Below are positions 1 to 11,761 of a stretch of DNA of 64,000 bases, piece after piece. Source of the DNA: Synanceia verrucosa (lineage: Eukaryota > Chordata > Actinopteri > Perciformes > Synanceiidae); the NCBI GenBank assembly GCA_029721515.1, contig CM056570.1:5180601-5244600 (forward strand), given 5' to 3'. Each line of letters begins with the position of its first letter. Positions within the stretch are counted from its first letter, which is position 1. The translations under genes were made by a program, and so were the position numbers. Under the pieces are notes generated by a model. That model was not told the DNA's origin, ran no database searches, and saw nothing but the letters and a program-made list of their open reading frames with translations.

Positions 1-228
1 ACTTAATGAGTAGTTATGTTGATTTAGCAGACATTGTTTTTTGTAGAATATGATGAAAATGATTTGTTCTGTATGACAACTGTCATATTGAACAAATTGG
101 TGAACTCAAAATGGTTTCAAGTAATTTGCTGGAGTTTCATAAGTAAATATGTATTTATCTCTTGCTTGGAGCTTTTCCCTTTTTTTTGCTCTAATTGTTG
201 GGTTCCAGCCAGGAACTAACCATGCGAG

Positions 229-663
229 ATGTTTAGTTTCATGGATAAACATTGAGTTATAACTCATCTAGAACTCTATGTACCAGATAGCTGGATTATG
301 TGCATCTTGTTACGAGCTCTGTGTTATGATGGCATATATAATTGGAGGTAACCTTCCTTTACTCATTTTCTTTGTGGGGGTTTGCATATGAAATTTGATG
401 AGTATTTTCAAACTAAGCATTCAGTACAAACATTGCGTGTTTTAACAGTGAACTTATCCTTTGGGCGAAGTATCATACTAGGATTTATGTTTAGTTTCAT
501 GGATAAACATTGAGTTATAACTCATCTAGAACTATATGTACCAGATAGCTGGATTATGTGCATCTTGTTACGAGCTCTGTGTTATGATGGCATATATAAT
601 TGGAGGTAACCTTCCCTTACTCATTTTCTTTGTGGGGGTTTGCATATGAAATTTGATGAGTAT
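229..663. repeat. 258-bp-period tandem duplication (about 1.7 copies)
   Basis: Bases 229-405 recur at 487-663 at a constant offset of 258, with only a couple of substitutions over 177 bp. The 81 bp between them (406-486) complete one 258-bp unit. The near-identity implies a recent duplication or part of a satellite-like array that may continue elsewhere. No coding potential is seen. Confidence 0.95.
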
Positions 664-1376
664 AGTTCTGATGCTCAGGCGGGCAAAAAGAGTTTCAGGG
701 TTTAAGATGCCCCTCCTTATGGCCCAGATATGTTACAATCCGATCTGAGCTCTCACACACACCACATCTAATTTACTGATACAGTGGATTACCTCTTAGA
801 ACAACCACTAAATGACAGGGTTGATGCTGTCTGCAGTGCTCAGACTGCTCCAATATTACACAACCGGCATTCCAGCCTTAGTTTGCAGCGTCCCCTGAAC
901 AGTGAGCAACAATACCACCTGGCATGAAAACAACTTGTACGTCAACTTGAGTGTGTGTTACTGAGCCTATAATAGACTGGAGCACACCTTAAAACTGGTC
1001 TGGTAAAACATGATACCGTAAATGGGCTGTTGTTCGTGCTGCTATTACACAAGAAATAATCCACTGAGAAGTCGGAGGCATTTATTTTTCAGACTTTCAA
1101 TTTGCTATCATCACAACAAAATCTCACCAATGGACCAAATCCTGTTTCCCTGTGTATGTGCTTTTTACATTTGGGTATTGAACTCTGTAGAACTGTAAAA
1201 ACTTCAATTTGCATTGCAATTTTGTGCTGGACAATATGAAGACACAGTCCCATAAATTTCCCTCTGTTTCCACTCTTTGTGCTCAGCTCCTTATTGCCAG
1301 ACAATTAACAGACATATGAGAGAGTGGTGTCAATGTTCTTGTTTCAATTAGAACATTAACAAATTCAATTCTTTGC
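664..1376. other. Intergenic, no recognisable feature
   Basis: AT-rich single-copy-looking sequence. Only short open frames without family resemblance are present. Bases 1365-1376 are the left target duplication of the adjacent SINE. Confidence 0.6.
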
Positions 1377-1634
1377 CATCCATCCATCCATCCATTATCT
1401 ACCACTTATTCTCTCATAGGGTCGCAGGAGGGCTGGAGCCTATCCCAGCTGTCTTAGGGAGAAAGGCAGGGTACACTATGGTCAAGTCTCCAGTTTATCG
1501 CTGAGCACCTGGAAAGTTGGAGAGAACCCACGCAGATACGGGGAGAACATGCAGACTACACACAGAAAGGCCTTGGGCCGGGAATCAAACCCGGCACCTT
1601 CTTGCTGTGAGGCGACAGTGCTAACTACTACACC
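1377..1634 (-). mobile_element. tRNA-derived SINE, copy 1 (minus strand)
   Basis: Read on the minus strand, the element has a tRNA-like head with box-A-like and box-B-like (GGTTTGATTCC) promoter blocks near 1634-1580, a conserved body, and a (GGAT)n tail at 1377-1394. It is flanked by an exact 12-bp target duplication, tcaattctttgc, at 1365-1376 and 1635-1646. It is shorter than copy 2 because part of the body is missing. Confidence 0.9.
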
Positions 1635-1646
1635 TCAATTCTTTGC

Positions 1647-4289
1647 TATAAGGTTTGGAAAAGGAATGGATTGGATATTCCACCTTCTATCCAGCTCTCT
1701 GATGTTGGTTCTACAGTGCTTTTTTCTGCAGATAGTGGCACTGGATCTTGTGTGAATAACTGAGGACAACCAAGCTCCCACAGGTATGAGGGTCATGTGT
1801 TTTTGCATGTGACAGTCGATGTAACTCGCTCACTGATCCCTGCGTCCCTCTCCATCTGGAGGGCCTGAGGTGGCATGTCATGAATGACTTTGCTGAGCCT
1901 GAGATTTTCATGCATGAGCTCCAGCTTTATTCGAGCTTATCGCTGCTGAAAGCCGCGACTCCTTTTGACCGAAAGGCTTCCAAAGAGGCTCTATCACACA
2001 CTATTTCTAACAAGCTGCTGGTGATCTACATTTCTTTTGTTCTGCTCTAACAGAATCGTTTTAAATGATATTATAATGAAATTCAACAATGTATTCCTGT
2101 TTGTTCCAGAGAAAATGAAAAACAATACTTTGTGCTCAACAGCTGTCCCTGGAGTGTGCTTTTATTTCAATTTCATGCCTAAACCATCTTATTTGCATGA
2201 CAAAAATGACTTGACAGGCATAAAATCTGAAACCACCTCTGCTGCTGAAGAATGAAGAACAGAAACCAGCAAAAGCCACCCTGAAGCAAAGATTAGGCCT
2301 TTAGTTTAGGGTATTAAAAAAAACATGGAAAACACTTAAAAATGGATATTTGTCTACCAAGAGCCTTTTTTTCTGATGTTCACTGCTGGGAATGAAGCTG
2401 TCACCCTGTTCCAGGAATATAACAGATGTAACACCACAGAGATGCAGTTCTCACCACGACTGAGCTGCAAACAAGCATGAACGACTGACAGAAACCTCAC
2501 CAACATGAACTGGCGAGTATCCCAGACTGCATCTTCACGCCGAGCCCTTGCGGGGGAGTGTCTCAGTATGTAACGTTCAAGACCAGACACCCACAGCCCA
2601 GAAGAGAACTCAATAACTAGACAGAGTATTTTGATTGACGTGTTTGGGACGATAACCTGGATGATGAGATGACAAATTGTCCTGTTTTCTCATTTGTGAC
2701 ATTTGGAAAGCTGCAACTTTGACCAATTTAACTGTTCTCCTAGAAAACACTCATTTTTTATGGAAACGAGAGCTGAATCAGACATCGCAGAGGCTTAAAC
2801 CTCACCATACAATTAAAGCCCTGGAGACTCGGAACGCTGATTCTGACTGTGCTGCTTGTTGGAAAATAGATTTATAAGGTCAGGGGAACACTTGGACAAG
2901 CTCCTGGACACATATTAAACATGTCCAGGGCCTAAAAATAGCTGTTGAACCATAGCTTTCTATGTGGGATATTAATTTGGTGAAAAGCTCCTTGCTTGCA
3001 GATTCCTTTTCATTTTGGGATTGGGCTGTGTGAGATTTGGCTGGTGGGTCTAGAATGTCAGTCAAAGGTTCCTGTTCTTTCATATACATGAAGTGATGTA
3101 TTATTTGAACGCTGCCTGTCCGGCAATGTCTGGTTTGATGCTGTGCAGCTGCCTGCAGTGGTCAGAGCATACAGTATGTTCATGAGTGTTGAGTGTGAAC
3201 CAAAATAGTAAAGTTGCTGAATTTCAAACCAAAACAATGAGCTGAAAGATGCTAAAACACACTAATAGAACTGCAATCAGGTGATGCAGGCTGTTTGTTC
3301 ATATGAAGCTAAAAGTCAAATTATTGAAAATGCACAGCCAAATCACTTTTTCTTTCACATGAAGTTCAGACTTCTACATTTGAAACAAGTAAACAGACAC
3401 AGCTGATTCTTCAGCTTCTTCACAAGGCCTTCAGGGGCTCCAGTCATTGTCATAAAGATAATTGGCCAACTCTTTCTAAAGCAGCATGGCATCTTTTAAT
3501 GACTCGATTAAACCAACTGATCTATTTAATAATTACTTGCTTTGAATGAAGCACAACGTTGAGTCATTCTGTTCTAAAGACTGGATTAAGAGGAGAATTT
3601 CCAGGAGGCCAATTAAAGCACTGCTAAGCACTGTGAGAAAGATCGAGATGTGAAAAACAATAGTTTACTCTCCTTCTGTACCAAAACAGTGACGCAACAT
3701 GAGCAAGAATAGTTATGTGTCACGAGAGGGGATCTGTATTTGCTCGGTGAGATCATCCGCTTCTTGATTATCTCATCCTTTTGTTTGAGGCAGACGGTGT
3801 CTCAAGCCAAAGTGGCTATTTGAACCCAGGTGTAGCGTTCCAGTCTGGACTCACCAGACTGCACCTCTGTTGCACTCCCACAACAAACACAAGACATATT
3901 ATTCCGTCTGTATTTTTAACACACTTCAATGCAAAATCACATAAAAACAAATCTATGAAGGAAGTGGTTTAAAAGCCTGGTTAGTGGCTTTACAGACTGG
4001 AATGAGCTCAGCTCCAGAAGTCCTCCCAATTACTCCTCCTTCAAGACTCACTAAACTAATTCTAAACTTTGAGAAAACTTTTTTTTTTAAACTTTTGATG
4101 AAACTCAACCTGAAGTCCCAAGCAGATTAAGTGCATCCAAGCAAAATGACCAGTCAGAGAGGATCATAATCAGATTAAACCTTCACCTTGTTTCAGTTTT
4201 AGTGGATAAAAGTGAAATTTAAAGTCTCATTTAGAACTGCTCCTAAGGCAGCAGACAGTAAGTGTAGTGCAGGCAACAAAAACAGGCAA
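1647..4289. other. Intergenic region downstream of ccm2
   Basis: No gene, RNA gene or clear transposon was recognised on either strand. Open frames are short and have no familiar motifs. Confidence 0.5.
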
Positions 4290-5256
4290 TCAGTGTAAAG
4301 TAGCTGTTATTTAATAACCATGATTTGCTCGACAACTGTAGTTACAGTTCATAATTCCCTGTCTGTGTGTGACAGACAGATGGCAGCAGTACTGCAGTGT
4401 AAAAAGGCACAATGACAGATAAATGTGATGTCACAATATGATTTGCAGGAGAAAAACAACAACAAAAAAATCACAAATTTTCAGCCATGAAGCTAACTGG
4501 CTTTGTCAATAGAGTCTCCACTCACGATGCTTAAAGTGAATGAGAATTTTTGTTTTTACAGCATTTCCTTGGTCAGTTTGAGTAAGACAAAAATATATAA
4601 ATGAGTAAACACTGATAACAAAGGCTAGTGTGAAACAAAGTGGTACACAAATCTTATTGAAAAACAAAATACAGCAAAATGTTACACTCTCACAGCGACG
4701 CACACGACGTGAAATAAATGAGGAAAACCAAAGTTCTCCTTGTGGATGAAGCTGATTGACCTGTGGTAATACAAAAGCACAAACAAGTACAGCCTCAGTC
4801 TGAACCTTCTAAAACATGTCATCTTTGAGGGTATTCACAAAACAATACTCTCAAAGACTCTGGAGATATTCGCTACATTGCTGACAGCTGTGGCAGATAC
4901 TGCCAATAAATGAATACAAAATTAAAGAGACGTTAAAAAACATGTATCAGAGGCTGTGAATCCCTCTGAAATGCAAAAATAGCCAGTTGACTGCACGTCA
5001 TCTACACTGTCTGCATAAGTGCCTTTGTTGACTTCATGGTTTTGATAGGTTGAGGTTTTCCTTGAGTACATGTGTGAACTATGGAACGTCCTCTTGATAA
5101 TTAGAGGAAAATACAATTAACCAAACTCTTAGGTCAGTGCTAAGGACCAACTTCATCTGATCTGCTCAGCTCATGCCTACTTTTCATTTGAGGAGTGTCT
5201 GCTGTCCTCAGCTTGCAAAAAAGACAACTAAAAACGCCTCCCTTTGTTACACCGTG
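4290..5256 (-). other. ccm2: Probable ccm2 3' UTR
   Basis: This follows the ccm2 stop codon at 5259-5257 in the direction of transcription. The first plausible poly(A) hexamer on the minus strand is ATTAAA at 4315-4310, followed by a T/GT-rich stretch at about 4293-4275 that fits a downstream element. The 3' end is inferred from these signals only. Confidence 0.5.
4310..4315 (-). terminator. ccm2: Candidate ccm2 poly(A) signal ATTAAA
   Basis: This is the commonest non-canonical hexamer. It sits about 950 bp past the stop codon with a TG-rich stretch just beyond. No AATAAA occurs on the minus strand between the stop codon and this site. Confidence 0.4.
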
Positions 5257-5552
5257 TCATGGCGTCGCTCCCTCCTGGTCCATGCTGCAGCCGAGGGCTT
5301 CGATGTCGTTGCTAATGTCAGTGATCATACGGTCCCACTCGTCGCCCTCTGACGCCTCCTGGCCCTCATCTGAGGTGGCGCTTCCTCCCGCTGCTCCATT
5401 GCCATTGGTTGTGGAATCCGAGGCGGAGCTGGCTGTGCGCCGGTAACGGCCAAAGCTGTCTGTGATGATACCTCGTCCGTCTTTCACGCCGATGGTCTCG
5501 AGGAAATTCTCAAAGTGCTGGCTGTCCTTCTCTGGTATGAAGGGACGCAGGC
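5257..5552 (-). CDS. ccm2: ccm2 exon 10 (last, with stop TGA)
   Basis: Ninety-seven residues after the split glycine. LRPFIPEKDSQHFENFLETI closes the harmonin-homology domain. Then follow a Ser/Gly/Asn-rich linker and the conserved SEGDEWDRMITDISNDIEAL motif. The stop is TGA at 5259-5257. Confidence 0.97.
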
Positions 5553-8500
5553 CTGAAAGGGCACATTATAATGCATGTGGTCATGACATGATATCTGTCT
5601 TTTTAGCATGTTGTTTAAGACAGGATCATCATTAGAGTGGTCGTACCAAGTAGAAGGAACTTCCTGCTGTCCCCATAGAGTTGTCGCAGGTTAATGCAGA
5701 ACTCATGGATGGAGGCACCGTTGCGGTATTCATGTAACAGGGTGGCAAACTGCTGGATCTCCTGTGATGACAGCTTTGTACGCAGCTAGAAGGGAAAGAA
5801 CACAGTTTTGACAAATGGAAAAGATTGAATACAGCTGTTCTGAAAAAGAGAGGATGACATTTCTCGTACTGTGGTCATGTAGTCCTGCAGCAGCTCTGCA
5901 GCAGTGGTGCTGAGCTCTCCTTCACTAGCTGTCTTCGTCTGAGGGGATGCTGGGGTGGATGCTGACAGAGAGTTTCCTTCTGCCTCCATGGAGACCTGGA
6001 AAGGACTGAGAGAAGAAAGCATCACTTGTGCTGAGAGATGACCAAAGAGATGACCAAATGTGAAACAAGCATCAAATCTTTCTTGCTCACTCTTCAACTT
6101 TTTACTTACAATGTGTTGGCTTCCCCTTCAAAGGCCTCCTTAACATCCACTTTGCTGGAAGAATCATCTGCAAGATACAAAAAGGTGAAGATTTAATGGC
6201 TCATATCTAAGACAAGCTGTGAAACACGAAGCACCAGTAGTTTGAGAGGAGGGTAAAGACCTCAAAGTAGAACACTGACAACTAACAAGATTGGTGAGAT
6301 TCTTTCCCCCCTCACCACTGTATAGAGAAAGGTGTCTCGTGGGTGTAGTTGCTCCATCAAAAATGGCTCTGTCCAAGAAGTCGATGGTTGATTCTGTGTA
6401 AACAATCTGAAACACCTGGCTGAGCAAAAGACATAGCTCCTCCGCCGCTGCCTGCAAGACAACAAACATGTTACTGCTACCTGCAGATCAGTGGAAGAGT
6501 GTGACATAATTGGTAGGACCGTGTATTTCAAACTAATACCTTGTTATCAACGGCCAGAACAAGCAGACAGCAGACTTCCACAAGTACAGCTCCACTCTCT
6601 GATAAGGAGCTCAGGGTCTGAGACTTGTTCAGGTCAGGACATGAGCTGGGACCAGGAGACCCTCCTGACTCCTGGGCTGAAAAGCAATGAGTCAATATTG
6701 ATTATTCAAATGTTTAATTGTTGACCTCCTCTCCTCTCTGTAATTTTACAACAATGTGACACTTTTTTAATTTTTTTACCTGTTTTGATCACGACGAGGT
6801 GCAAAGAGTCATCCCTGATGTAGGAGACAGCAGCAATGTCATGGATGGGCACTCTCAAGATGATGTCTTCTCCGTCACGCCATACAAGCTTGATGTTGTA
6901 TGCCGACAAGCTCACCACCGCATCCTGCTCTGAAGTCAGCTGGCCTGCCAACTGATGGGACTTCTGAGAATCACAGAGGCATAAACTGTGGGTTATTATC
7001 CCTGTCACCATAGAAATGCTAAACATTGTATGTGACAACTTCAATATTCCAGTTTAATTAGCATGAAAGCTTTACTAAACAGTATTTTGCCATTGCCTGA
7101 AGTTAATTATTCAAGACTTTAATTGAAAATTATTATGTCAGCTATGTGGAAAAAAACAAGAGAAATAGAGATGGATCAGGTTCATTCAGATACGCACCCT
7201 TGCATTGTCAATGAGCTGCAGCACTTCTGTGCGACTTGATGGATTCAAGTATCCTGGAACTGATGTCAGCTGCCCTAAATACTGGACAAGACAGAACACA
7301 CACACACTCTTTTTACTTTACAAAAAAAGAAACAAGACATACTGTAGCCTTATGTGCTACAACTTTTTTTAATACACGGGTATCTCTTCTAGTCGCACTC
7401 ACTTTGACTTCCTTCTCAATATAGTCATTAAGCAGGATGTCAGGGTCGATACGGTGATCAGGCTGAGAGAGCGAGAAGGTGTGGAGCGCCCTGCGCTCAG
7501 TGGCCTTCTCCTGCGCCTTCTTGTCTCTCCCCTTCTCTCCTTTCAGGAAGACTCGCTTGAACGGAGACACGATACCAGGCTAGAGGGGAAAAAAAAAAAA
7601 AGACAAAGACGGGTTGAGAGAAGTAAATGGTTATCGAGAGTCAATTTGTGAAGGTATGTAACATTTCAAACTGTCTAAAATATAATATTTGGCATCATTG
7701 GTTCTATGCAATAGTGTATTATACATAATCACAGGACTATTCATATCCACTGCATGCATATGATGTAGTTAACATCGCACTAGCGATACAGCAACAACTG
7801 TAAATGCAGCTCTAAGTTCAATACCCCCATAAAAAAAACAAGCACAAACTATGTGGAGTTTCTGATGACTGTGCCCCTGCTTCCTCTGGTTGTGTTAGTA
7901 GCTACAAACTAAGATACAGCAGATCTCAGATGTTACACAATACATGTCGGTCAAATGTCAACAATAGCATGAGCACAAGGAACCCACATTGGGTAATATA
8001 TGCAGGGGTTTGCATTGTCTTTGCAAAACATGATAGAGAACCACATCTCAACTTCTAAATCCGACATGTCAATAAACAGCTGTCACAGATGTCACAATGC
8101 TTTCCTTCTTTACTTTAAAATGTTTCTGTATTTACTTTGGAACTTGTTTAGTTTGCTTGCAAATTGTCTGCTAAGAATCAACGAGATCAAGGCTAATTCT
8201 GCTGTTTAAGAGCTCAGTCGAGTGTGCTGGACTAAAATTGTGATCAAGTTTGACTTTCGGCATAATACAAAACACTTCAAAACAAGTTTCTAGAGTCAAA
8301 GTATTTAAAAAAAAACAAAAAAAAAAACCTACCTCGTTCTCCATGAACCCTCTTGCTAGAAGCGATGCCTACTCAATGCACAGCGCCTGGCCAACAGATG
8401 CTGCTATGCTAAACTACGCTAGTCACCTGTTGCCTCCTCTCACACACAGTGACAGCTGCCAACTAGTGACAGACACACAGGATCGAACACAGCAAAGGGT

Positions 8501-11371
8501 GTGACCCCCTCATAGAGGAAGGGAAGTGTTCTGTCTGTACTCAGGCACAAGTACAGGAAGAGGACTAGCCACAACTTCCTGTGATGACACACACTTTCAT
8601 TCTTTGCATACTGAAAGACTTTAAAACAAAACAAAACTGAAATCTCACGTTATGTCGATTTCACAGATGTTGAAGACAGTGATAATAACTGCTCCACACC
8701 TTCATATATGACTGTGATGTGCTGCCTTGCATCACCAGGACCCGGCTCTGCAGCTGTACAGTCATACACATCACTGCTAAACCACAGAGATACAACACTA
8801 TTGTGCTAACCGCAGACGTCACATCTGCAACACTGTTTACACACTGCAGGATCAATAAGGCGACAAGCGCAGACAATTAAGCAGCACTGCTAAATGCAGC
8901 AAAGGTGTCAGAAAAGTGAACTCAACTTTTACACTCTGTGACCAGAATTCGGTCCCTGTCTGATGCACAGACGTTTGATCACAGACCTTTGAATCCATAC
9001 AACTGCTCAACCTAAAACCAGTGCATTATTTAACGGTGCATTAACATTTTATGGCTTGCCCTTGTGAAATATGAGACGACTGTCACTGTAGTTGACCCCT
9101 CAAAATGAATAAGTGCCTGTTTTTGGTAGACGCCTGTATATAAAGAAACAGAAGCAAGGATGTATGGCATCCATCCATCCATCCATCCATCCATCGATTT
9201 TCTGCCGCTTATCGTAATAGGGTTGTGGTGGGGGGGGGCCGAGTCTATCCCAACTGTCTTAGGGCAAGAGGCAGGGGACACCCTGGACAAGTCGCCAGTT
9301 CATTGCAGGGCACACAGAGACAGACAACCACTCACACTCACGTTCATACCTACGGACAATGTAAATTACCCAGTTAACTTAATCCCCATGCATGTTTTTG
9401 GATGGTGGGAGGAAGCCGGAGTACCTGCAGAGAACCCACACAGACACAGGGAGAACATGCAAACTCCACACAAAAAGGCCCCGGGCCCGGAATTCAAACC
9501 CAGTACCTTCTTGCTGTGAGGCGACGGTGCTAACCACTACACCACCGTGTTGCCTGATGTATGGCATCTTTATGATAAAAGCATCATTTCTGTACAGTTT
9601 TCTACATTGCACTGTATTGTTTTTCCATTTCACCTCATGCTCAGAATGTTTAAGCATGTTTATATTTTTTTATTTGTTCTTATTTCATATTCGTATTATC
9701 CCTTTTTTCTTCTTTATATGTCATGTAGCAACATGCCAAGTCAAATACGTTGACTGTCAAGCCGACAGATTCCTTAAGTTCTCCAGATACATTTAGCCAT
9801 TTCCATACTTAATTAATATTAGTTCATACAAATCAATCGACAAAATGTAAGTAACACTAGTATGCCAATATATTAAAGGACCTGAGTTTTCACTTGAACC
9901 TGAGAAATAATAAAACAGTGTATAATACAGGCTAATATTTAAAAAAAAAAAAACACATTTGGGCCAAAGGCTGTTCTTTATCACCACCAAGTGGCACAAA
10001 CAGGAACTGTATGCATTGGTGATGGAGATTTCTATGAGTAAAAAGATCATCATAAAAAATTAAAACATTAATTATGAACAAAAAATTAAAATGTTATTTA
10101 CCTTTCCAGAAACCTACAATGCTACCAGGCAAGTGATTACATATATTCATTCAGCTCTTATCTGTTCTGTCTGTAGGACAAATAAAGGATAGTCTTTTTT
10201 TCTTGATTAACATTGCTGATAAAAACATTTCCTTGCCATAACAAACCCTCTTCACACTGGGATATCACTACATTTCCGTCACTTCAAGAGGAGGTAAAAT
10301 TAGACGGAAAGCCACGTAAGTGCTTTTGTCATGGAAAAAAAATATTATGGAATGAGCAGCACAGTCATAGTAAAGATGTTAACCTGAAGCGCCTCAAGCC
10401 TCAGAATAATGCCCAGGTTGTAACAGCTTGGGAATGCCATGCCCTGCATAGATTTGGTGTGTCCTGCCCTTCAGTTTCCTCCTGTGCCAACCAGAAGAAC
10501 AGAGGGGAAATGCCCCCTGTGTCTGTTCTAAGACACAAAGATAAAAGACATGTCAGCCATGCATCTGAACACCTATCTGTCTCCTTATCAAACAGGATCA
10601 TTAGGCAGTGAGGCTGTACAGTGAGAGAGAGAGAGCAGGGGTGGTTGGCACAACTATGGAGTGCTGTTTCCCTTTAGAATGACTGACACTGATAAGCGCT
10701 GCCTTTGACAGCTGATGTTCAACACACAGATCCTTCCTGACCCACGCCTGCACATAACAGAGAGCCTTGTTACTTTTAGAGACCCGTTGTGCTTTCATTG
10801 CCTTTTCGCGAATAGTGTAACTGTGGATATCAGCATCACTCTCACTGTTCACGATCCATAAACAATTCGTCTAAATAACACAGGTTGCTTATCCGGACAC
10901 ATCTGGATTATAAAACAGACAATGCACAGATTGTTGAAGTTGATATTAAGGGAGGTATAAGCAATAAAAACACCCTGACATTCATGGTAACTCTAAACTA
11001 AGAAAGTAACGTTTAACTGGTAACCTTTCACACTCCTTCACTTGGGTTCAATCTGTTGCGCCTTACTTAACGTTACCTTACTTTAATCAATTAAGCATAT
11101 TGACGTGACACATTTCTCCATTTAAAACCGGTTCGCTGAAAAGTCAGCAAATCTGTCAGTGTGTTATAGTGACTGCTTTGTCCCTTTGTCGCTGGTACTT
11201 ACTTGATATTTGGCTCAACTTAGCCTGCAAACAGCTAAGCTAGCCTGGTCTGACTAGCGACGCTAGTAAGTTAGCCTGCTAGGTAGTTGACTTGCAGTAA
11301 AAAGTAACGTTAGCTCTGCCAATAGCCGACTTTACCGTTACCTTTTTCACTTTTTTCACATCATCCTCCAT
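5257..11371 (-). CDS. ccm2: ccm2, cerebral cavernous malformation 2 / malcavernin (10 exons)
   Basis: Scaffold of the CCM complex. In vertebrates its PTB domain binds NPxY motifs of KRIT1, and its C-terminal harmonin-homology domain binds MEKK3. Loss causes vascular and heart defects (the zebrafish mutant is valentine). The minus-strand join is 11371-11342, 7579-7403, 7281-7198, 6963-6780, 6676-6540, 6451-6316, 6167-6110, 6005-5870, 5785-5647, 5552-5257. All introns are GT-AG with matching phases, giving 1377 nt and 458 aa against about 444 in human. The start MEDDVKKVKK parallels human MEEEGKKGKK and has a purine at -3 and G at +4. The PTB domain spans roughly residues 60-250 and includes SLSAYNIKLVWRDGEDIILR. 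The helical harmonin-homology domain spans about 300-388. The acidic tail ends DIEALGCSMDQEGATP. The tail and the lack of long inserts favour CCM2 over its paralogue CCM2L. No frameshift or missing exon is seen. Confidence 0.97.
5647..5785 (-). CDS. ccm2: ccm2 exon 9
   Basis: Forty-six codons plus one base. LRTKLSSQEIQQFATLLHEY through LYGDSRKFLLL are the core helices of the harmonin-homology domain, nearly identical to human. The acceptor is CCTTCTAG and the donor GTACGA. Confidence 0.96.
5870..6005 (-). CDS. ccm2: ccm2 exon 8
   Basis: Forty-five codons after the split Phe: a Ser/Thr-rich linker, then ELSTTAAELLQDYMTT, the first helix of the harmonin-homology domain. The acceptor at 6007-6006 (TTCTCTCAG) keeps the frame; the AG at 5996-5995 would not. 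The donor is GTACGA. Confidence 0.93.
6110..6167 (-). CDS. ccm2: ccm2 exon 7
   Basis: A 58-bp exon encoding DSSSKVDVKEAFEGEANT, equivalent to human DSSTKVDIKETYEVEAST. The acceptor is TATCTTGCAG and the donor GTAAGT. A phenylalanine codon is split with exon 8. Confidence 0.93.
6316..6451 (-). CDS. ccm2: ccm2 exon 6
   Basis: Forty-five codons plus one base. It carries AAAEELCLLLSQVFQIVYTE and TIDFLDRAIFDGATTP, the last PTB helix and the linker. The acceptor is GTCTTGCAG and the donor GTGAGG. Confidence 0.96.
6540..6676 (-). CDS. ccm2: ccm2 exon 5
   Basis: Forty-five full codons after the split alanine. A Ser/Pro/Gly-rich loop precedes the hydrophobic PTB strand VCCLLVLAVDNK. The acceptor is GCTTTTCAG and the donor GTATTA. 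The loop is the least conserved part relative to human. Confidence 0.93.
6780..6963 (-). CDS. ccm2: ccm2 exon 4
   Basis: Sixty-one codons plus one base, containing the most conserved PTB stretch (WRDGEDIILRVPIHDIAAVS). The acceptor is GATTCTCAG and the donor GTAAAA. The split codon GCC (Ala) is completed by exon 5. Confidence 0.96.
7198..7281 (-). CDS. ccm2: ccm2 exon 3
   Basis: Twenty-eight codons, YLGQLTSVPGYLNPSS to LIDNAR, the start of the PTB fold. The acceptor is TTGTCCAG and the donor GTGCGT. The in-frame continuation joins KSHQLAGQL, as in human CCM2. Confidence 0.95.
7403..7579 (-). CDS. ccm2: ccm2 exon 2
   Basis: Fifty-nine codons starting PGIVSPFKRVFLKGEK and ending DYIEKEVK. The acceptor is CCCCTCTAG and the donor GTGAGT, phase 0 at both ends. 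It leads into the PTB domain. Confidence 0.95.
7580..9158. other. ccm2: ccm2 intron 1, 3' part
   Basis: Non-coding sequence between exon 2 and a SINE insertion. A-rich runs occur at about 8307-8330. No other element was recognised. Confidence 0.7.
9172..9555 (-). mobile_element. tRNA-derived SINE, copy 2 (minus strand, longest)
   Basis: The most complete SINE copy, 384 bp. The tRNA-like head is at the right end (about 9555-9485), the body is in the middle and the (GGAT)n tail at 9172-9196. It is flanked by an exact 13-bp target duplication, gatgtatggcatc, at 9159-9171 and 9556-9568. It lies in ccm2 intron 1 in the same orientation as the gene. Confidence 0.92.
9569..11341. other. ccm2: ccm2 intron 1, 5' part
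   Basis: Non-coding. The segment nearest exon 1 contains three AACGTT palindromes (11008, 11069, 11306) and a GCTAGC at 11239. A 132-codon open frame at 10213-10611 has no recognisable motif and crosses no splice logic, so it is not called. Confidence 0.6.
11342..11371 (-). CDS. ccm2: ccm2 exon 1 (coding part)
   Basis: Ten codons, MEDDVKKVKK. The donor GTAACG follows at 11341, leaving phase 0. This is too short to stand out as an open frame and was identified by matching the lysine-rich start of vertebrate CCM2. Confidence 0.85.
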
Positions 11372-11761
11372 TTCTATGGAAATGTCCTCTTCTTCATATT
11401 CAGTTCAGCGTGGAGATCCAGGTGAGACACGACATAACTCGCTACCGAAGCTTTTAACCAGCACTCATCTGAAAGTAGTTAGCTTGCTAGCCTAGTCTAG
11501 CTTAGCCTAGCCTAGCATTGGTAAAGTGATGCCCGAGCCCGAATTTGAGCAGATAGCAAAACGCCATCCTGTTTTTTTGCCTTAATCGACAACAATTTGA
11601 AACCAAATGCCGGCGTGCCACCAATGTGAAATGGTATGCTTCAGTGTCGCTAAAACAACTAAATAAATAGTCTGTAAAGAAGAAAAACTCGGATAAAACA
11701 GGCAAAACTTTTCAATCGTGCCGCCATTTTGGGCGTTGAACTATGGTCCAGCATGCTTTGC
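11372..11761 (-). promoter_or_regulatory. ccm2: Probable ccm2 5' UTR and promoter
   Basis: Sequence upstream of the ccm2 start codon. A YY1-type element AAAATGGCGGC reads on the gene strand at 11730-11720. A ZNF143-like block, actatggtccagcatgc, spans 11740-11756. Both are typical of TATA-less housekeeping promoters. No TATA box is evident. The start site is not visible and is inferred to lie near the YY1 motif. Confidence 0.5.

Noticed and set aside
1549..1634. True tRNA genes at the SINE heads
   Set aside because: Box-A- and box-B-like blocks are present, but the rest does not fold as a tRNA and each is joined to a SINE body.
5195..5446. Plus-strand open frame over the end of ccm2
   Set aside because: It is the antisense shadow of ccm2 exon 10, whose protein matches CCM2 closely.
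5995..5996. Alternative acceptor for ccm2 exon 8
   Set aside because: Using this AG would shift the frame; the acceptor ending at 6006 keeps it.
9392..9796. 134-codon plus-strand frame
   Set aside because: Its first part is antisense to a SINE and the rest is AT-rich intron.
10213..10611. 132-codon frame in ccm2 intron 1
   Set aside because: No motif, no splice context and no resemblance to a known protein.
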